In this document: piece after piece, positions 8,730 through 17,275 of the stretch
Layout of the letters: every line of letters begins with the position of its first letter
How positions within the stretch are numbered: the first letter of the stretch is position 1
DNA from: Pseudomonadota bacterium
GTDB taxonomy: Bacteria; Desulfobacterota; Desulfarculia; Desulfarculales; Desulfarculaceae
Direction of reading: 5' to 3'
Assembly: GCA_018896025.1 (NCBI GenBank)
Contig: JAHIND010000010.1
Span: 62,001-126,000 of the forward strand
Length of the DNA: 64,000 nucleotides
Notes under the pieces: model-generated
What the model saw: only the letters and a program-made list of their open reading frames with translations
Database searches by the model: none
Told to the model about the DNA's origin: nothing
Position numbers and translations under genes: made by a program

Positions 8730-8758
8730 TTGACTGCCGGGGCATATGGCCGTAGGAT
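8730..8758 (+). promoter_or_regulatory. sigma70-type promoter for purB
   Basis: TTGACT (8730-8735), a 17-bp spacer and TAGGAT (8753-8758) lie about 50 bp before the purB start. The spacing is ideal and both boxes are close to consensus. Confidence 0.7.
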
Positions 8759-8805
8759 GAACTTGAATCCGGGGGGCCCACGACAACGGAGAGAAAGTCA
8801 GAGTA

Positions 8806-10113
8806 ATGATCGCGCGCTACACCCTGCCCGAAATGGGCCGTATTTGGACCGATGAGAACCGCTACGCCAAGTGGCTGGACGTGGAATTGGCCGCCTGCCG
8901 GGCCTGGAACAAGCTGGGGCGCATCCCCGGCGAGGCTCTGGCCGAGATAGAGGCCAAGGCCGCCTTCGAGGTGACCCGGGTGGAGGAGATCGAGGCCGAG
9001 ACCCGCCACGACGTCATCGCCTTTCTTACCAACGTGGCCGAGCACGTGGGGCCCTCCAGCCGCTACATCCACCTGGGGCTCACCTCCAGCGACGTTTTGG
9101 ACACCGCCTACGCCCTCTTGATCAAAGAGTCCGGCGAGCTGATCCTGGCCGCCCTGGACCGCCTGTTGGCCGCGCTAAAGACCCGCGCCCTGGAGCACAA
9201 GTACACCCTGCAGATGGGCCGCTCCCACGGCATCCACGCCGAGCCGGTGACCTTCGGGCTCAAGCTGGTGGGTTTCTACGCCGAGTTTGCCCGTGACCGG
9301 GGGCGCCTGGAGCGGGCCATCGACGCAGCGGCCCGGGGCAAGATAAGCGGCGCGGTGGGCACCTACGCCAACGTGACCCCCGAGGTGGAGAATATGGTCA
9401 TGGCCGACCTGGGGCTGACCCCGGCGGTGGCCTCCACCCAGGTGGTGTCCCGCGACGGCCTGGCCGAGTATTTCTGCACCCTGGCCATCATCGGCGGCAG
9501 CATCGAGCGCCTGGCCGTGGAGATCCGCCACATGCAGCGCACCGAGGTGTTGGAGGCCGAGGAGGCCTTTGCCAAGGGCCAGAAGGGCTCCAGCGCCATG
9601 CCCCACAAGCGCAACCCCATCGGCAGCGAGAACCTCTCGGGCCAGGTGCGCCTGCTGCGCGGCTACGCCCTGGCGGCGTTGGAAAACATGGCCCTGTGGC
9701 ACGAGCGCGACATCAGTCACTCCTCGGTGGAGCGCACCATCGGCCCGGACGCGGACATCCTGACCCACTACAGCCTGCACCGCATGGCCGGCATGATCGA
9801 ACGCCTCACGGTGTACCCTGAGAACATGCAGCGCAACCTGAACCTCACCGGCGGGCTGATCCACTCCCAGCAGGTGCTTTTGGCCCTGGCCCAGAGCGGC
9901 ATCAGCCGCGAGGACGCCTACCGCCTGGTGCAGCAGCACGCCATGGCCACCTGGGCCGAGGGCGGCAGCTTCCGGGAGCGGTTGGAAAACGACCCCAAGG
10001 TGAGCGGGGCCCTGGGCGAAAATACCGGGGAGATTTTGGACGGCCTGTTCGACCCCAGGGCCCACCTAAAGCAGGTGGACTATATTTTCGAGCAGATCCT
10101 GGGCAAGGACTAG
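8806..10113 (+). CDS. purB: adenylosuccinate lyase
   Basis: This 435-residue enzyme cleaves SAICAR and adenylosuccinate in purine synthesis. The fumarase/aspartase signature SSAMPHKRNP (about residues 261-271) carries the flexible catalytic loop, and LGLTSSDVLDT and GRSHGIHAEP match the other active-site regions of PurB. The length is that of the short bacterial form. The start at 8806 follows a purine-rich GGAGAGAAAG. It has its own promoter and is followed 45 bp later by a lipoprotein gene. Confidence 0.96.
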   Translation: MIARYTLPEMGRIWTDENRYAKWLDVELAACRAWNKLGRIPGEALAEIEAKAAFEVTRVEEIEAETRHDVIAFLTNVAEHVGPSSRYIHLGLTSSDVLDTAYALLIKESGELILAALDRLLAALKTRALEHKYTLQMGRSHGIHAEPVTFGLKLVGFYAEFARDRGRLERAIDAAARGKISGAVGTYANVTPEVENMVMADLGLTPAVASTQVVSRDGLAEYFCTLAIIGGSIERLAVEIRHMQRTEVLEAEEAFAKGQKGSSAMPHKRNPIGSENLSGQVRLLRGYALAALENMALWHERDISHSSVERTIGPDADILTHYSLHRMAGMIERLTVYPENMQRNLNLTGGLIHSQQVLLALAQSGISREDAYRLVQQHAMATWAEGGSFRERLENDPKVSGALGENTGEILDGLFDPRAHLKQVDYIFEQILGKD

Positions 10114-10158
10114 CCTTAGCGCCTGGGAATGATTTTTACGGCGAAGGAGAGAAGGCCC

Positions 10159-10797
10159 ATGCTAGCGGCGCGTACGGCGGCGGTGATCCTGGCCCTGACT
10201 CTAATGGCGGTGGTGGGTTGTTCCTCGGTCAAGGATGCCTACCACGAATACGACCCCCGGCCCCGTCCGGCCGACGTGGCCTTCGGCAAGGTGCTGGAAA
10301 AGTACCTGGTCAAGGGATCCATCCACCACGGCGCGGCCACCGGAATGCTGGCCGACGTGGTGCCCGCCAACTGGGAGGTGCGCGCCGCCTGGGTGGACCG
10401 CCGGGCCGAGGCCTTTGCCTACACCCCGGAGCAAAAGGCCAAGGACCTGGCCGACCAGCGCAACGAATACGAAAAGTTCAATACCATTTTCGCCAGCGTG
10501 TTCGTGCCTGACAAAAAGTGGAACAACCTGGACGACCAGGAGGCCAACTGGCGGGTGTATCTGATCAACGCCAAGGGTGAGCGCATCGAGCCGGTGGACG
10601 TACGGCGCGTCAAAAAGCGCACCGCCATCCACGAGGCCATCTACCCCTTCTGGGGCCCCTGGAGCAGCTTGTACCTGGTGAAGTTCCCCATCAACGACGC
10701 CAAGGGAAAGCCCTTTTTGGCACCCGGCGAAAAAAACGCCGCCTTCTTGGTGACCGGCGCGCCGGGCCGGGCGGAGTTCAAGCTGGTGGTGCGCTAG
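10159..10797 (+). CDS. putative lipoprotein of unknown function
   Basis: A 212-residue protein with a short hydrophobic signal (AAVILALTLMAVVGC) ending in a lipobox-type Cys, so it is probably lipidated and exported. The mature part is soluble, rich in charged residues, without a recognised domain. The ATG at 10159 is chosen over one at 10129 because AAGGAGAG lies directly before it and the signal peptide then has a normal n-region. It may be cotranscribed with purB. It converges on the PAS/GGDEF gene with only a few bases between stops. Confidence 0.75.
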   Translation: MLAARTAAVILALTLMAVVGCSSVKDAYHEYDPRPRPADVAFGKVLEKYLVKGSIHHGAATGMLADVVPANWEVRAAWVDRRAEAFAYTPEQKAKDLADQRNEYEKFNTIFASVFVPDKKWNNLDDQEANWRVYLINAKGERIEPVDVRRVKKRTAIHEAIYPFWGPWSSLYLVKFPINDAKGKPFLAPGEKNAAFLVTGAPGRAEFKLVVR

Positions 10798-10803
10798 GAA
10801 GCC

Positions 10804-13350
10804 CTATTCCTCTGAGCTGAGCGACTGAGTCCCCCGGGGCAGGACCTGGATGCGGCCCTGCCTGAGGTCCGCGGCCACCAAGTTGCGGCCCGCCTGCTTG
10901 GCCGCATACAGCGCGTCGTCCGCCCGGCGCACCACCCCCTGGGACTCCTCGGTGGGCCCCAGGGTGGCCACCCCCACGCTCACCGTCAGGCTGACCCCTC
11001 TGTCGACCTCCCCATCGCTTCCATGGTGACCTTCGGGCGTGAAATTTAGGCGAGCCACCTCGGCCCGCAGGCGCTCGGCCACGGGCAGGGCCTCGCTCAT
11101 GGCCGTGCGCGGCAAGAGCACCGCGAACTCCTCCCCGCCGTAACGGCAGGCCAGGTCCATGCCCCGCACGCAGCCTTGCAGGGTCTGGGAGAACTTCACC
11201 AGGGCCTGGTCCCCGGCCAGGTGGCCGAAGCGGTCGTTGTAGGATTTGAAGAAGTCGATGTCGGCCATGAGGATGGAAAAGGAGTGGCCGTAGCGCTGGA
11301 CAGTCTGCATCTCCCGGGACAGGGTGGCGTAGAAGAAGCGCTGGTTGTACAGGCCGGTGAGGCTGTCGGTGACCGACAGGCGCCTGAGCTCCTGCTCCAG
11401 GCGGCGCTTGTCCGAAAGGTCCACCAGGGTCTCCACCGACCGCACGATTTTCCCCTCCGGGTCGCGGATGGGCGCGGCCAGGAAGTAGAGTTGGCGGCCG
11501 TTGGGTTTTACGGTGGGGAAAAAGCCCTCTCCTTCCAGGCCGCCGTCCACCAGGGTGGACTTTTTCATGGACAGCTCACCGTTGTTTTTGAGCACCCGCT
11601 CCAGGTTGCCGTCCAAGGCCAGGTCGTCCAGCACCAGATCGGCCAGCACCGGCCGCCGGCTAAGGTAAAAAGGCTCCCACTGGCGGTTGGTGCCCACCAT
11701 CTCCTCGGCGCTGAAGCCGGTGAGGCGCTCCATGGCCCGGTTCCAGTGCACCACCTTGTGCTCCTGGTCCAGCACCATCACCGCGGTGGGCAAGCCCTGC
11801 AGGGTGTTCTCCACCATCTGCTGACCGCGCTTTAGCTCCTGCTCCAAAAGCTTGCGCTCGGTTATGTCGGTGGCGATGCCCTCCATGGCCAGGGGCTTGT
11901 CCAACTCGTCGCGCACCAGGATGGACTTTTCCCGTAGCCAGCGGGTGCGGCCCCTGGCGTCGAGGATCATGAACTCCTGTTCGCTCACCGCCGGGCCCCG
12001 CCCCCGTACGACCCGCCGCCAGTGGGCCATCACCCGGTCGCGGTGCTTGGGGTGGATGGCCTTGAGCAGGGGGGGGTCGTCGCGCAAGATGCGCTGCACG
12101 CTGTAGCCGGTTATCTGCTCTACCGCGGAGCTGACGTACTCGAAGCGTTCATGCTCCAGGGACCAGCGGTAGATGATGTCCGGGGCGTTGTCCACCAGGC
12201 GGCGGTAGCGGGCCTCGCTCTCGTGCAGGGCCATCTGGTCGTGGCGCAGCTGGGTGACGTCGCGCACCAGGCCGAAGCGGGCCTGGCCCAGACCGGCCCA
12301 GGTGGCGGTGATGAGCACCTCGAAGGTGGAGCCGTCCAGGCGGTGCATGGTGGCGGGGAAGTCCTGCACATAGCCTTGGGCCTGCAAGGAATTCAGGTAT
12401 AGCTGGCCCTCCTCCGGGTCCACGAAAAACTCAGCCTGGCTGTCCGCGCCCAACAGCTGCTCCCGCCGCTCCCGGCCCAGCATGCTGACCAGGGCCGGGT
12501 TGACGTCGCTGACCAGGCCGTCCTGGTCCACGATGAAGGCCCCGTCCTTGGTCTGGCTGAACAGGCGCTGAAAACGGGCCTTCTCCTCCTGGGCCTTTTG
12601 CACCATGTCCCGGGCAGAGCTGGTCAGGCTGCTCAGGGCCGCCGAAAGCCTTCCCAGCTCATCGGAGCGCCGCAAGGCCTCCGGGGGCACCAGCTCCTGG
12701 GCCGCCTTTTCCGCCTCATGGGTGAGCAGGCGCAGAGGCCGGGTGAGGAACCAGCGGCCCCACAGCATCGCGGTGAGGGCCACCATGGCGGCCACCAACA
12801 GGGCGGTGAGCAAGGAGGCGGGCCACAGGTAATGCTCTTCCACGCCAGAAAGCGGCTCTTGGTAGGAGGCCACCGCCAGGATCAGCTCGCCGCTGGGCAC
12901 CCGGTCGTAGGCCACGGCCATGGGGCGGCCGTTATTGTCGGTAAGGCTGAGCACCCCCCAGGCGGAGCTGGCCATGTGCCTGAGGATCTCCCGGGGCGGC
13001 AACAAGCTTCGGTCGCCGAGGGGAGGCGCCATCAGCTCGCCCTGGGGGCTGATTCCGAAAATGAGCAGATCGCGCGCCCCGTGGGCGGCGGGAAGCTGAT
13101 CGCCCTTGAAGTGGCGCAGGGCCTCCACCGGGCCGGAGTCGTTGGCCTGGTTGCGCTCCACCAAGTCCACCACCTGCTTCAGGTGGGATTTGAGATGGGC
13201 CTTGGCGTAAATCTCGGCGGAATGGCGGACGTACCATTGCTGCACCCCGGTGATCACCAGGGAGGAGACCAAGGCCACCAGGACCAGGGCGGCGGCCAGC
13301 TTGGCGCCAACCGACATCCCGTGGGACCATTTGTTTAAAACACTCCTCAC
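10804..13350 (-). CDS. membrane PAS/HAMP sensor diguanylate cyclase
   Basis: The 848-residue protein begins with a transmembrane helix (about 17-40), an extracytoplasmic segment to about 175, a second helix (about 177-202) and a HAMP domain (about 203-255). Three PAS-type modules follow (about 260-370, 375-500, 510-640), the second with the RYRRLVDNAPDI start typical of PAS boxes. A C-terminal GGDEF domain ends the protein: RYGGEEF near residue 737, with an upstream RGMD matching the inhibitory RxxD site. It is predicted to make c-di-GMP in response to an unknown periplasmic and redox or ligand signal, opposing HD-GYP proteins such as the one at the window start. Confidence 0.9.
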   Translation of the reverse strand: MRSVLNKWSHGMSVGAKLAAALVLVALVSSLVITGVQQWYVRHSAEIYAKAHLKSHLKQVVDLVERNQANDSGPVEALRHFKGDQLPAAHGARDLLIFGISPQGELMAPPLGDRSLLPPREILRHMASSAWGVLSLTDNNGRPMAVAYDRVPSGELILAVASYQEPLSGVEEHYLWPASLLTALLVAAMVALTAMLWGRWFLTRPLRLLTHEAEKAAQELVPPEALRRSDELGRLSAALSSLTSSARDMVQKAQEEKARFQRLFSQTKDGAFIVDQDGLVSDVNPALVSMLGRERREQLLGADSQAEFFVDPEEGQLYLNSLQAQGYVQDFPATMHRLDGSTFEVLITATWAGLGQARFGLVRDVTQLRHDQMALHESEARYRRLVDNAPDIIYRWSLEHERFEYVSSAVEQITGYSVQRILRDDPPLLKAIHPKHRDRVMAHWRRVVRGRGPAVSEQEFMILDARGRTRWLREKSILVRDELDKPLAMEGIATDITERKLLEQELKRGQQMVENTLQGLPTAVMVLDQEHKVVHWNRAMERLTGFSAEEMVGTNRQWEPFYLSRRPVLADLVLDDLALDGNLERVLKNNGELSMKKSTLVDGGLEGEGFFPTVKPNGRQLYFLAAPIRDPEGKIVRSVETLVDLSDKRRLEQELRRLSVTDSLTGLYNQRFFYATLSREMQTVQRYGHSFSILMADIDFFKSYNDRFGHLAGDQALVKFSQTLQGCVRGMDLACRYGGEEFAVLLPRTAMSEALPVAERLRAEVARLNFTPEGHHGSDGEVDRGVSLTVSVGVATLGPTEESQGVVRRADDALYAAKQAGRNLVAADLRQGRIQVLPRGTQSLSSEE

Positions 13351-13388
13351 CTATACTCCGCATCCCTCAAGGCCGGGCGCAGTCAAAA

Positions 13389-13417
13389 TTGACACCTCAA
13401 GATGGGACATTTAGGAT
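13389..13417 (+). promoter_or_regulatory. sigma70-type promoter for the phasin-like/AarF genes
   Basis: TTGACA (13389-13394), a 17-bp spacer and TAGGAT (13412-13417) predict a transcript starting near 13424, giving a leader of about 140 nt before the start at 13566. The same TAGGAT -10 occurs at the purB promoter. Confidence 0.65.
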
Positions 13418-13565
13418 GAATCCTAGTAGGAAGATGGCGCGGCGTCGCGAAGTTGTTCCAAATGAGGATACCGGCCATTTTTCCCATTGGTTAACCATAT
13501 CGGCACCGGACCAGGGGCGTCAAGCGCTCCCACAACGCCCGGAGCCCAAAGCCAAGGAGCCTAAC

Positions 13566-13892
13566 ATGCTTGAAACTATGAAAAATCTTATGCTGGCGGG
13601 CCTGGGGGCGGCGGTGCTTACCAAAGAAAAGGCCATGCACCTGATGCAGCAGGCGGTGGAGAAAGGCGAGCTGAGCGCGGCTGAGGCCGAAAAGATGGCC
13701 GAGGAGGTGGTGGCCGAGTCCAGGCGCCAAGCCCAGGCCATGGGCGACAAGCTCAGCGAGGCGGCCCGCGAGGCGGCCATGAACCTCAATCTGGCCTCCC
13801 AGGAAGAACTGGAGGAGTTGCGCGGCCGGGTGGCCGAGCTGGAAAAAGAGCTGGCCGCGCTCAAGGCCGCCACTCCGCCCGAAAAGGCCTAG
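13566..13892 (+). CDS. phasin-like coiled-coil protein
   Basis: A 108-residue, strongly helical protein. Its start (LETMKNLMLAGLGAAVLTKE) and central KGELSAAEAEKMAEEVV segment resemble the phasin/PHA-synthesis-regulator family, and residues 75-100 form a heptad-rich coiled coil (EELEELRGRVAELEKELAAL). Such proteins coat granules or act as adaptors; here the role is unproven. The ATG at 13566 has AAGGAG upstream; an earlier in-frame TTG at 13389 falls on the promoter -35 box and is rejected. It precedes the AarF/UbiB kinase by 3 bp, a pairing that suggests joint function. Confidence 0.7.
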   Translation: MLETMKNLMLAGLGAAVLTKEKAMHLMQQAVEKGELSAAEAEKMAEEVVAESRRQAQAMGDKLSEAAREAAMNLNLASQEELEELRGRVAELEKELAALKAATPPEKA

Positions 13893-13895
13893 TCC

Positions 13896-15566
13896 ATGCT
13901 CGACACCATCCGCAACCTGGGCCGGGTCACCGAGCTGGCCATGGTCTTGATGCGCCACGGCTTCGCCGATCTGGTGGACCGCCTGGGCCTACCCAGCTCC
14001 AAGGGCACCGGGGCGCGCAGCGGCGGGGAAAAGCTGGCCAGCCGCTACAGCGTCTACGCCAGGTTGCGCATGGTCGCCGAGCAGATGGGGCCCACCTTCG
14101 TAAAGCTGGGCCAGTTGCTCTCCCAGCGTCCGGACCTGTTGCCCAAGGAGTTCATCCTGGAGCTTTCCAAGCTCAGGGACCAGGTGACCCCCATTGCTTT
14201 CGCCGAGGTGAAGTCCCAGGTGGAAAGCTCCCTGGGCCGTCCCATGTCCGAGGTGTTCAGCCAGTTCGATGAAAAGAGCCTGGCCAGCGCCTCCCTGGCC
14301 CAGGTGCACCGCGCGGTGCGGGCCGACGACGGCCGCGAGGTGGCGGTGAAGGTGCGCAAGCCGGGCATCATGCGCACCATCGAGGCGGACATGGAGTTGC
14401 TCATGATCCTGGCCAAGCTGGCGGACAAGGAGTTGGAGGCGGCGGCCCCCTACGACCTGCCCGCCCTGGTCAAGGAGATGGAGCGCTCCCTGTTCCAGGA
14501 GTTGGACTTCAGCCTGGAGGCGCGCCACATGCGCACCGCCCAGGCTCAGCTCTCGCCGGACAGCGGGGTGGTGATTCCCCAACCCCACCTGGACCTGACC
14601 CGCCCCGGCCTTTTGGTCATGGAGCTGGTCACCGGCGACCCGCCGGGCAAGGCCGATATCAGCCCCGCGGAAGGCAAGCGGCTCAGCCGGGACCTGGTGC
14701 GCCTGATGATGGAGGAGGTGCTGCTCAAGGGCTTTTTCCACGGCGACCCCCACCAGGGCAACCTGCTGGTGACCCGCGACGACCAGGGGCGCCCCCTGCT
14801 GGCGGTTTTGGACTGGGGCCTGGCCGGCCGCCTGAGCGACGAGGACCGCTACCTGCTCTGCGACCTCTTGATGGCCACCCTGCAGCGCGACGCCAAGGCG
14901 GTGATCAAAGCCTGGATGGACATGAAGGTGGTGCCCAGGGCCTACGACGACCCCACCCTGGAACGGGACGTGGCCGAGCTGTTGGAGATGGTCAACAGCC
15001 AGGGCGAGCCGGTGGATACCGCCAAGCTGATCCTGGAGATGATGGAGATCATGCGCCAGCACCGCCTCCGGGTGCCCATGCAATACGCCCTGGCCGACAA
15101 GGCCATGTTGGAGATGGAGGGAGTGGCCCGGGCCCTGGACCCCGAGTTCCGGCCCGTGGAGGCGGCCCGGCCCTTTGTGTGGCGGCTGTACCTGGAGCGC
15201 TGGCGGCCCGACGCCATGGCCAAGAGGCTGCTGACCCATCTGGGCGACGCCCTGCACCTGATCCAAAACCTGCCCCGGCGGGTGGAAAACCTGGTCAGCC
15301 AGCTGGAAAAAGGCGAGCTGTCCCTGCAACTGAAGCACGAGGGCCTGGTTCCCCTGACCAAGGCCCTGCAGGAGGGGGCCAGCCGGGTCACGGTGGGGCT
15401 CATCGTGGCCGCGCTCCTCGTGGGCAGTTCCATGATCATCACCACCGGGGTGGAGCCCAAGATCTTCGGCCTGCCCGCCTTGGGGGTGGTGGGCTACGTG
15501 ATCAGCGGGGTCATCGGCCTGTGGCTGGTCTGGTCCATCCTCCGCTCCCGGGGGGGCCGCCTCTAA
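13896..15566 (+). CDS. ABC1/AarF/UbiB family atypical kinase
   Basis: The 556-residue protein shows the UbiB-family hallmarks: the KLGQLLSQRPDLLP element (about residue 70), an Ala-rich loop ASLAQVHRA, VAVKVRKPG with the ATP-site Lys, GFFHGDPHQGNLL (catalytic loop) and LDWGLAGRL (metal-binding DxG-like). Two C-terminal hydrophobic helices (about 500-520 and 527-550) anchor it to the membrane. In aerobes UbiB supports ubiquinone synthesis; in a probable anaerobe it more likely serves menaquinone or other lipid handling. It follows the phasin-like gene by 3 bp. Confidence 0.88.
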   Translation: MLDTIRNLGRVTELAMVLMRHGFADLVDRLGLPSSKGTGARSGGEKLASRYSVYARLRMVAEQMGPTFVKLGQLLSQRPDLLPKEFILELSKLRDQVTPIAFAEVKSQVESSLGRPMSEVFSQFDEKSLASASLAQVHRAVRADDGREVAVKVRKPGIMRTIEADMELLMILAKLADKELEAAAPYDLPALVKEMERSLFQELDFSLEARHMRTAQAQLSPDSGVVIPQPHLDLTRPGLLVMELVTGDPPGKADISPAEGKRLSRDLVRLMMEEVLLKGFFHGDPHQGNLLVTRDDQGRPLLAVLDWGLAGRLSDEDRYLLCDLLMATLQRDAKAVIKAWMDMKVVPRAYDDPTLERDVAELLEMVNSQGEPVDTAKLILEMMEIMRQHRLRVPMQYALADKAMLEMEGVARALDPEFRPVEAARPFVWRLYLERWRPDAMAKRLLTHLGDALHLIQNLPRRVENLVSQLEKGELSLQLKHEGLVPLTKALQEGASRVTVGLIVAALLVGSSMIITTGVEPKIFGLPALGVVGYVISGVIGLWLVWSILRSRGGRL

Positions 15567-15639
15567 GGCCTCGTTCCGCCTGACTGAACATTCCCGCCTT
15601 CACGCCCGGCCCGCACCCCTGGCGGGCCCGGCATCCGGC

Positions 15640-15661
15640 CGCCCAATCTCAGGCGGCCAAG
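15640..15661 (+). other. inverted repeat downstream of the AarF/UbiB gene
   Basis: GGCCGCC and GGCGGCC arms flank an 8-nt loop, preceded by a second GC-rich inverted repeat near 15606-15632. Neither is followed by a T-tract, so termination here would be weak or Rho-dependent. The rest of 15567-15747 is the LysR gene upstream region. Confidence 0.4.
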
Positions 15662-15747
15662 CCCTGCTTGACCGCCTCCTTCAAGGCTGATATCCTTGGC
15701 CAAACCTATATCTGCCCAAGATATTTCCAATACTAAGGGTGGGCATT

Positions 15748-16641
15748 ATGGACCTCAGGCGTTTACAAGTTTTTGCCAAAGTATACGAAAAACGTAGCTT
15801 TTCCCGCGCGGCCGAAGAAGTTTACCTGAGCCAGCCCACGGTGAGCGGGCACATCAAAAGTCTGGAAGAAGAACTGGGCGTGCAGCTTTTCGACCGCCTG
15901 GGCCGGGAGATATTGCCCACCAAGGCCGCCGAGCTGCTCTACGTGCACGCCCGGGACATCCTCATGCGGGTGGAAGACGCCCAGCACTCGGTGGATGCCT
16001 TTTTGGGCCGCCTGCGGGGCGACCTGGTGGTGGGCGGCTCCACCATCCCCGGCCAATATGTGCTGCCCTCGTTCATCGGCCGTTTCCGCCTGCTGCACCC
16101 CGAGGTGCGGGTCACCCTGCACATCGGCGACACCCGCCAGGTAACCGACGCGGTACTGTCGGGCGAGTTGGAGGCCGGAGTGGTGGGCGCGGTGGTGGAA
16201 GAGGAGCGCCTGGCCTACAGTCCGCTTATGGAAGACGAGCTGGCCCTGGCCGGTTGGCCCGGCCATCCCTTTGGCGACTCTCTGGACACGACGGAGCTGA
16301 AAAGGGTTCCAGTGGTGTTCCGGGAGCCGGGCAGCGGCACCCGCATGTTCCTGGCCAAAGCCCTCAAGAAAGCGGGCGTGGACCCGGCGGACATGAACAT
16401 CGTGGCCCAGATGGGCTCCACCATGGCCGTGCTCAACTCGGTGCGCGCCCAGGTGGGCCTGGGCTTCCTCAGCCGCCGGGCCATGGTGGAGGAGTTGGAG
16501 GCGGGCAAGGTGGTGGAGGTGGGCCTGAACGGCATCCAACTCAGACGCCAATTCTATCTGGTCACCCGCAAAAAACGCACCCACTCCCCGGTCTCCCAGG
16601 CCTTCATGGCCTTGTGCATGGCCGGTCTGGAGGAGGAGTAG
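15748..16641 (+). CDS. LysR-family regulator, selenium-metabolism-associated type
   Basis: A 297-residue LysR protein with an N-terminal winged helix (SFSRAAEEVYLSQPTVSGH, residues 18-36) and a two-lobed effector domain. Its N terminus closely resembles the subfamily described as selenium metabolism-associated LysR regulators, and its place 634 bp upstream of a UGA-containing selD supports this. The effector is unknown. The ATG at 15748 follows AAGGGTGGG; a GTG at 15739 is possible. The gene is followed by the HAD-like gene after only 4 bp, so HAD and possibly selD are cotranscribed with it. Confidence 0.85.
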   Translation: MDLRRLQVFAKVYEKRSFSRAAEEVYLSQPTVSGHIKSLEEELGVQLFDRLGREILPTKAAELLYVHARDILMRVEDAQHSVDAFLGRLRGDLVVGGSTIPGQYVLPSFIGRFRLLHPEVRVTLHIGDTRQVTDAVLSGELEAGVVGAVVEEERLAYSPLMEDELALAGWPGHPFGDSLDTTELKRVPVVFREPGSGTRMFLAKALKKAGVDPADMNIVAQMGSTMAVLNSVRAQVGLGFLSRRAMVEELEAGKVVEVGLNGIQLRRQFYLVTRKKRTHSPVSQAFMALCMAGLEEE

Positions 16642-16645
16642 GCAG

Positions 16646-17116
16646 GTGCCTATCACCGTGGACGTGCCTGGATGGCGGCGGCTGGAGCTGGAGCACCTGG
16701 TGCTGGACCTCAACGGCACCCTGGCCCTGGACGGGACCCTGCTGCCCGGCGTGGCCCAGACGGTGGAGGTACTGGCGTCCCGGCTGACCTGCCACCTGGT
16801 CACCGCCGACACCTTCGGCACCGCCCACCGGCTCTTCGGGCCTCTGGTCAAGGTGGCCCGCATTCAATCCGGCCGTGAAGGCGAGCAAAAACAGGCTATA
16901 GTTGAAGGGCTGGGGGCCGGGCGGGTGGCCGCCCTGGGCAACGGGGCCAACGACGCTCTGATGCTCGCCGCCGCGGCCCTGGGCATCGCGGTGCTGGGCC
17001 CGGAGGGAGCCGCCCCCCAGGCCCTGATGGCGGCCGACGTGGTGACCACCGGGCCCCTGGAGGCCCTGGCGCTGCTGACCAATCCCGACCGCCTGCGGGC
17101 CTCCCTGCGCCGCTAA
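16646..17116 (+). CDS. HAD-like 'soluble P-type ATPase' domain protein
   Basis: A 156-residue protein with the catalytic core of the HAD superfamily but no cap. Motif I is LVLDLNGTLALDG, so the usual second Asp of DxDGT is Asn; motif II is LVTADTFG and motif IV is LGNGANDALML. This pattern is that of the stand-alone domains resembling the P-type ATPase phosphorylation domain. The Asn makes classical phosphatase chemistry doubtful, but DxNGT occurs in that subgroup. It starts with GTG at 16646 behind GGAGTAGG, 4 bp after the LysR stop. The substrate and any role in selenium use are unknown. Confidence 0.75.
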   Translation: MPITVDVPGWRRLELEHLVLDLNGTLALDGTLLPGVAQTVEVLASRLTCHLVTADTFGTAHRLFGPLVKVARIQSGREGEQKQAIVEGLGAGRVAALGNGANDALMLAAAALGIAVLGPEGAAPQALMAADVVTTGPLEALALLTNPDRLRASLRR

Positions 17117-17149
17117 GGCACCATTCCGGTTTTTACGCGCCGTATCGTC

Positions 17150-17256
17150 TCACGCGGCGATGTGGCGGACGCGGCCACAGCCGGAGGCGTATCGTCCCAT
17201 ACGCCGAGGCTGGAGCGATGCCGGCAACGAAGCATGGCGGCGGCTGGCGGTGCCGG
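17150..17256. repeat. 123-bp palindromic repeat family, copy 1 (divergent left arm)
   Basis: It shares with the copies at 28544 and 58714 a central hairpin (GGCGTAT...ATACGCC), the following CGAGG, GCAACG..AG.ATGG and a closing GGCTGGCG segment. The left arm is diverged. It fills the gap between the HAD-like gene and selD, ending 20 bp before the selD start. Confidence 0.75.
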
Positions 17257-17275
17257 TCGACGCCTGGGAGAAATC

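Noticed and set aside
8626..9072. N-terminal extension of the membrane methyltransferase into purB
   Set aside because: The extra codons run antisense through the purB start and promoter and encode no hydrophobic or conserved sequence.
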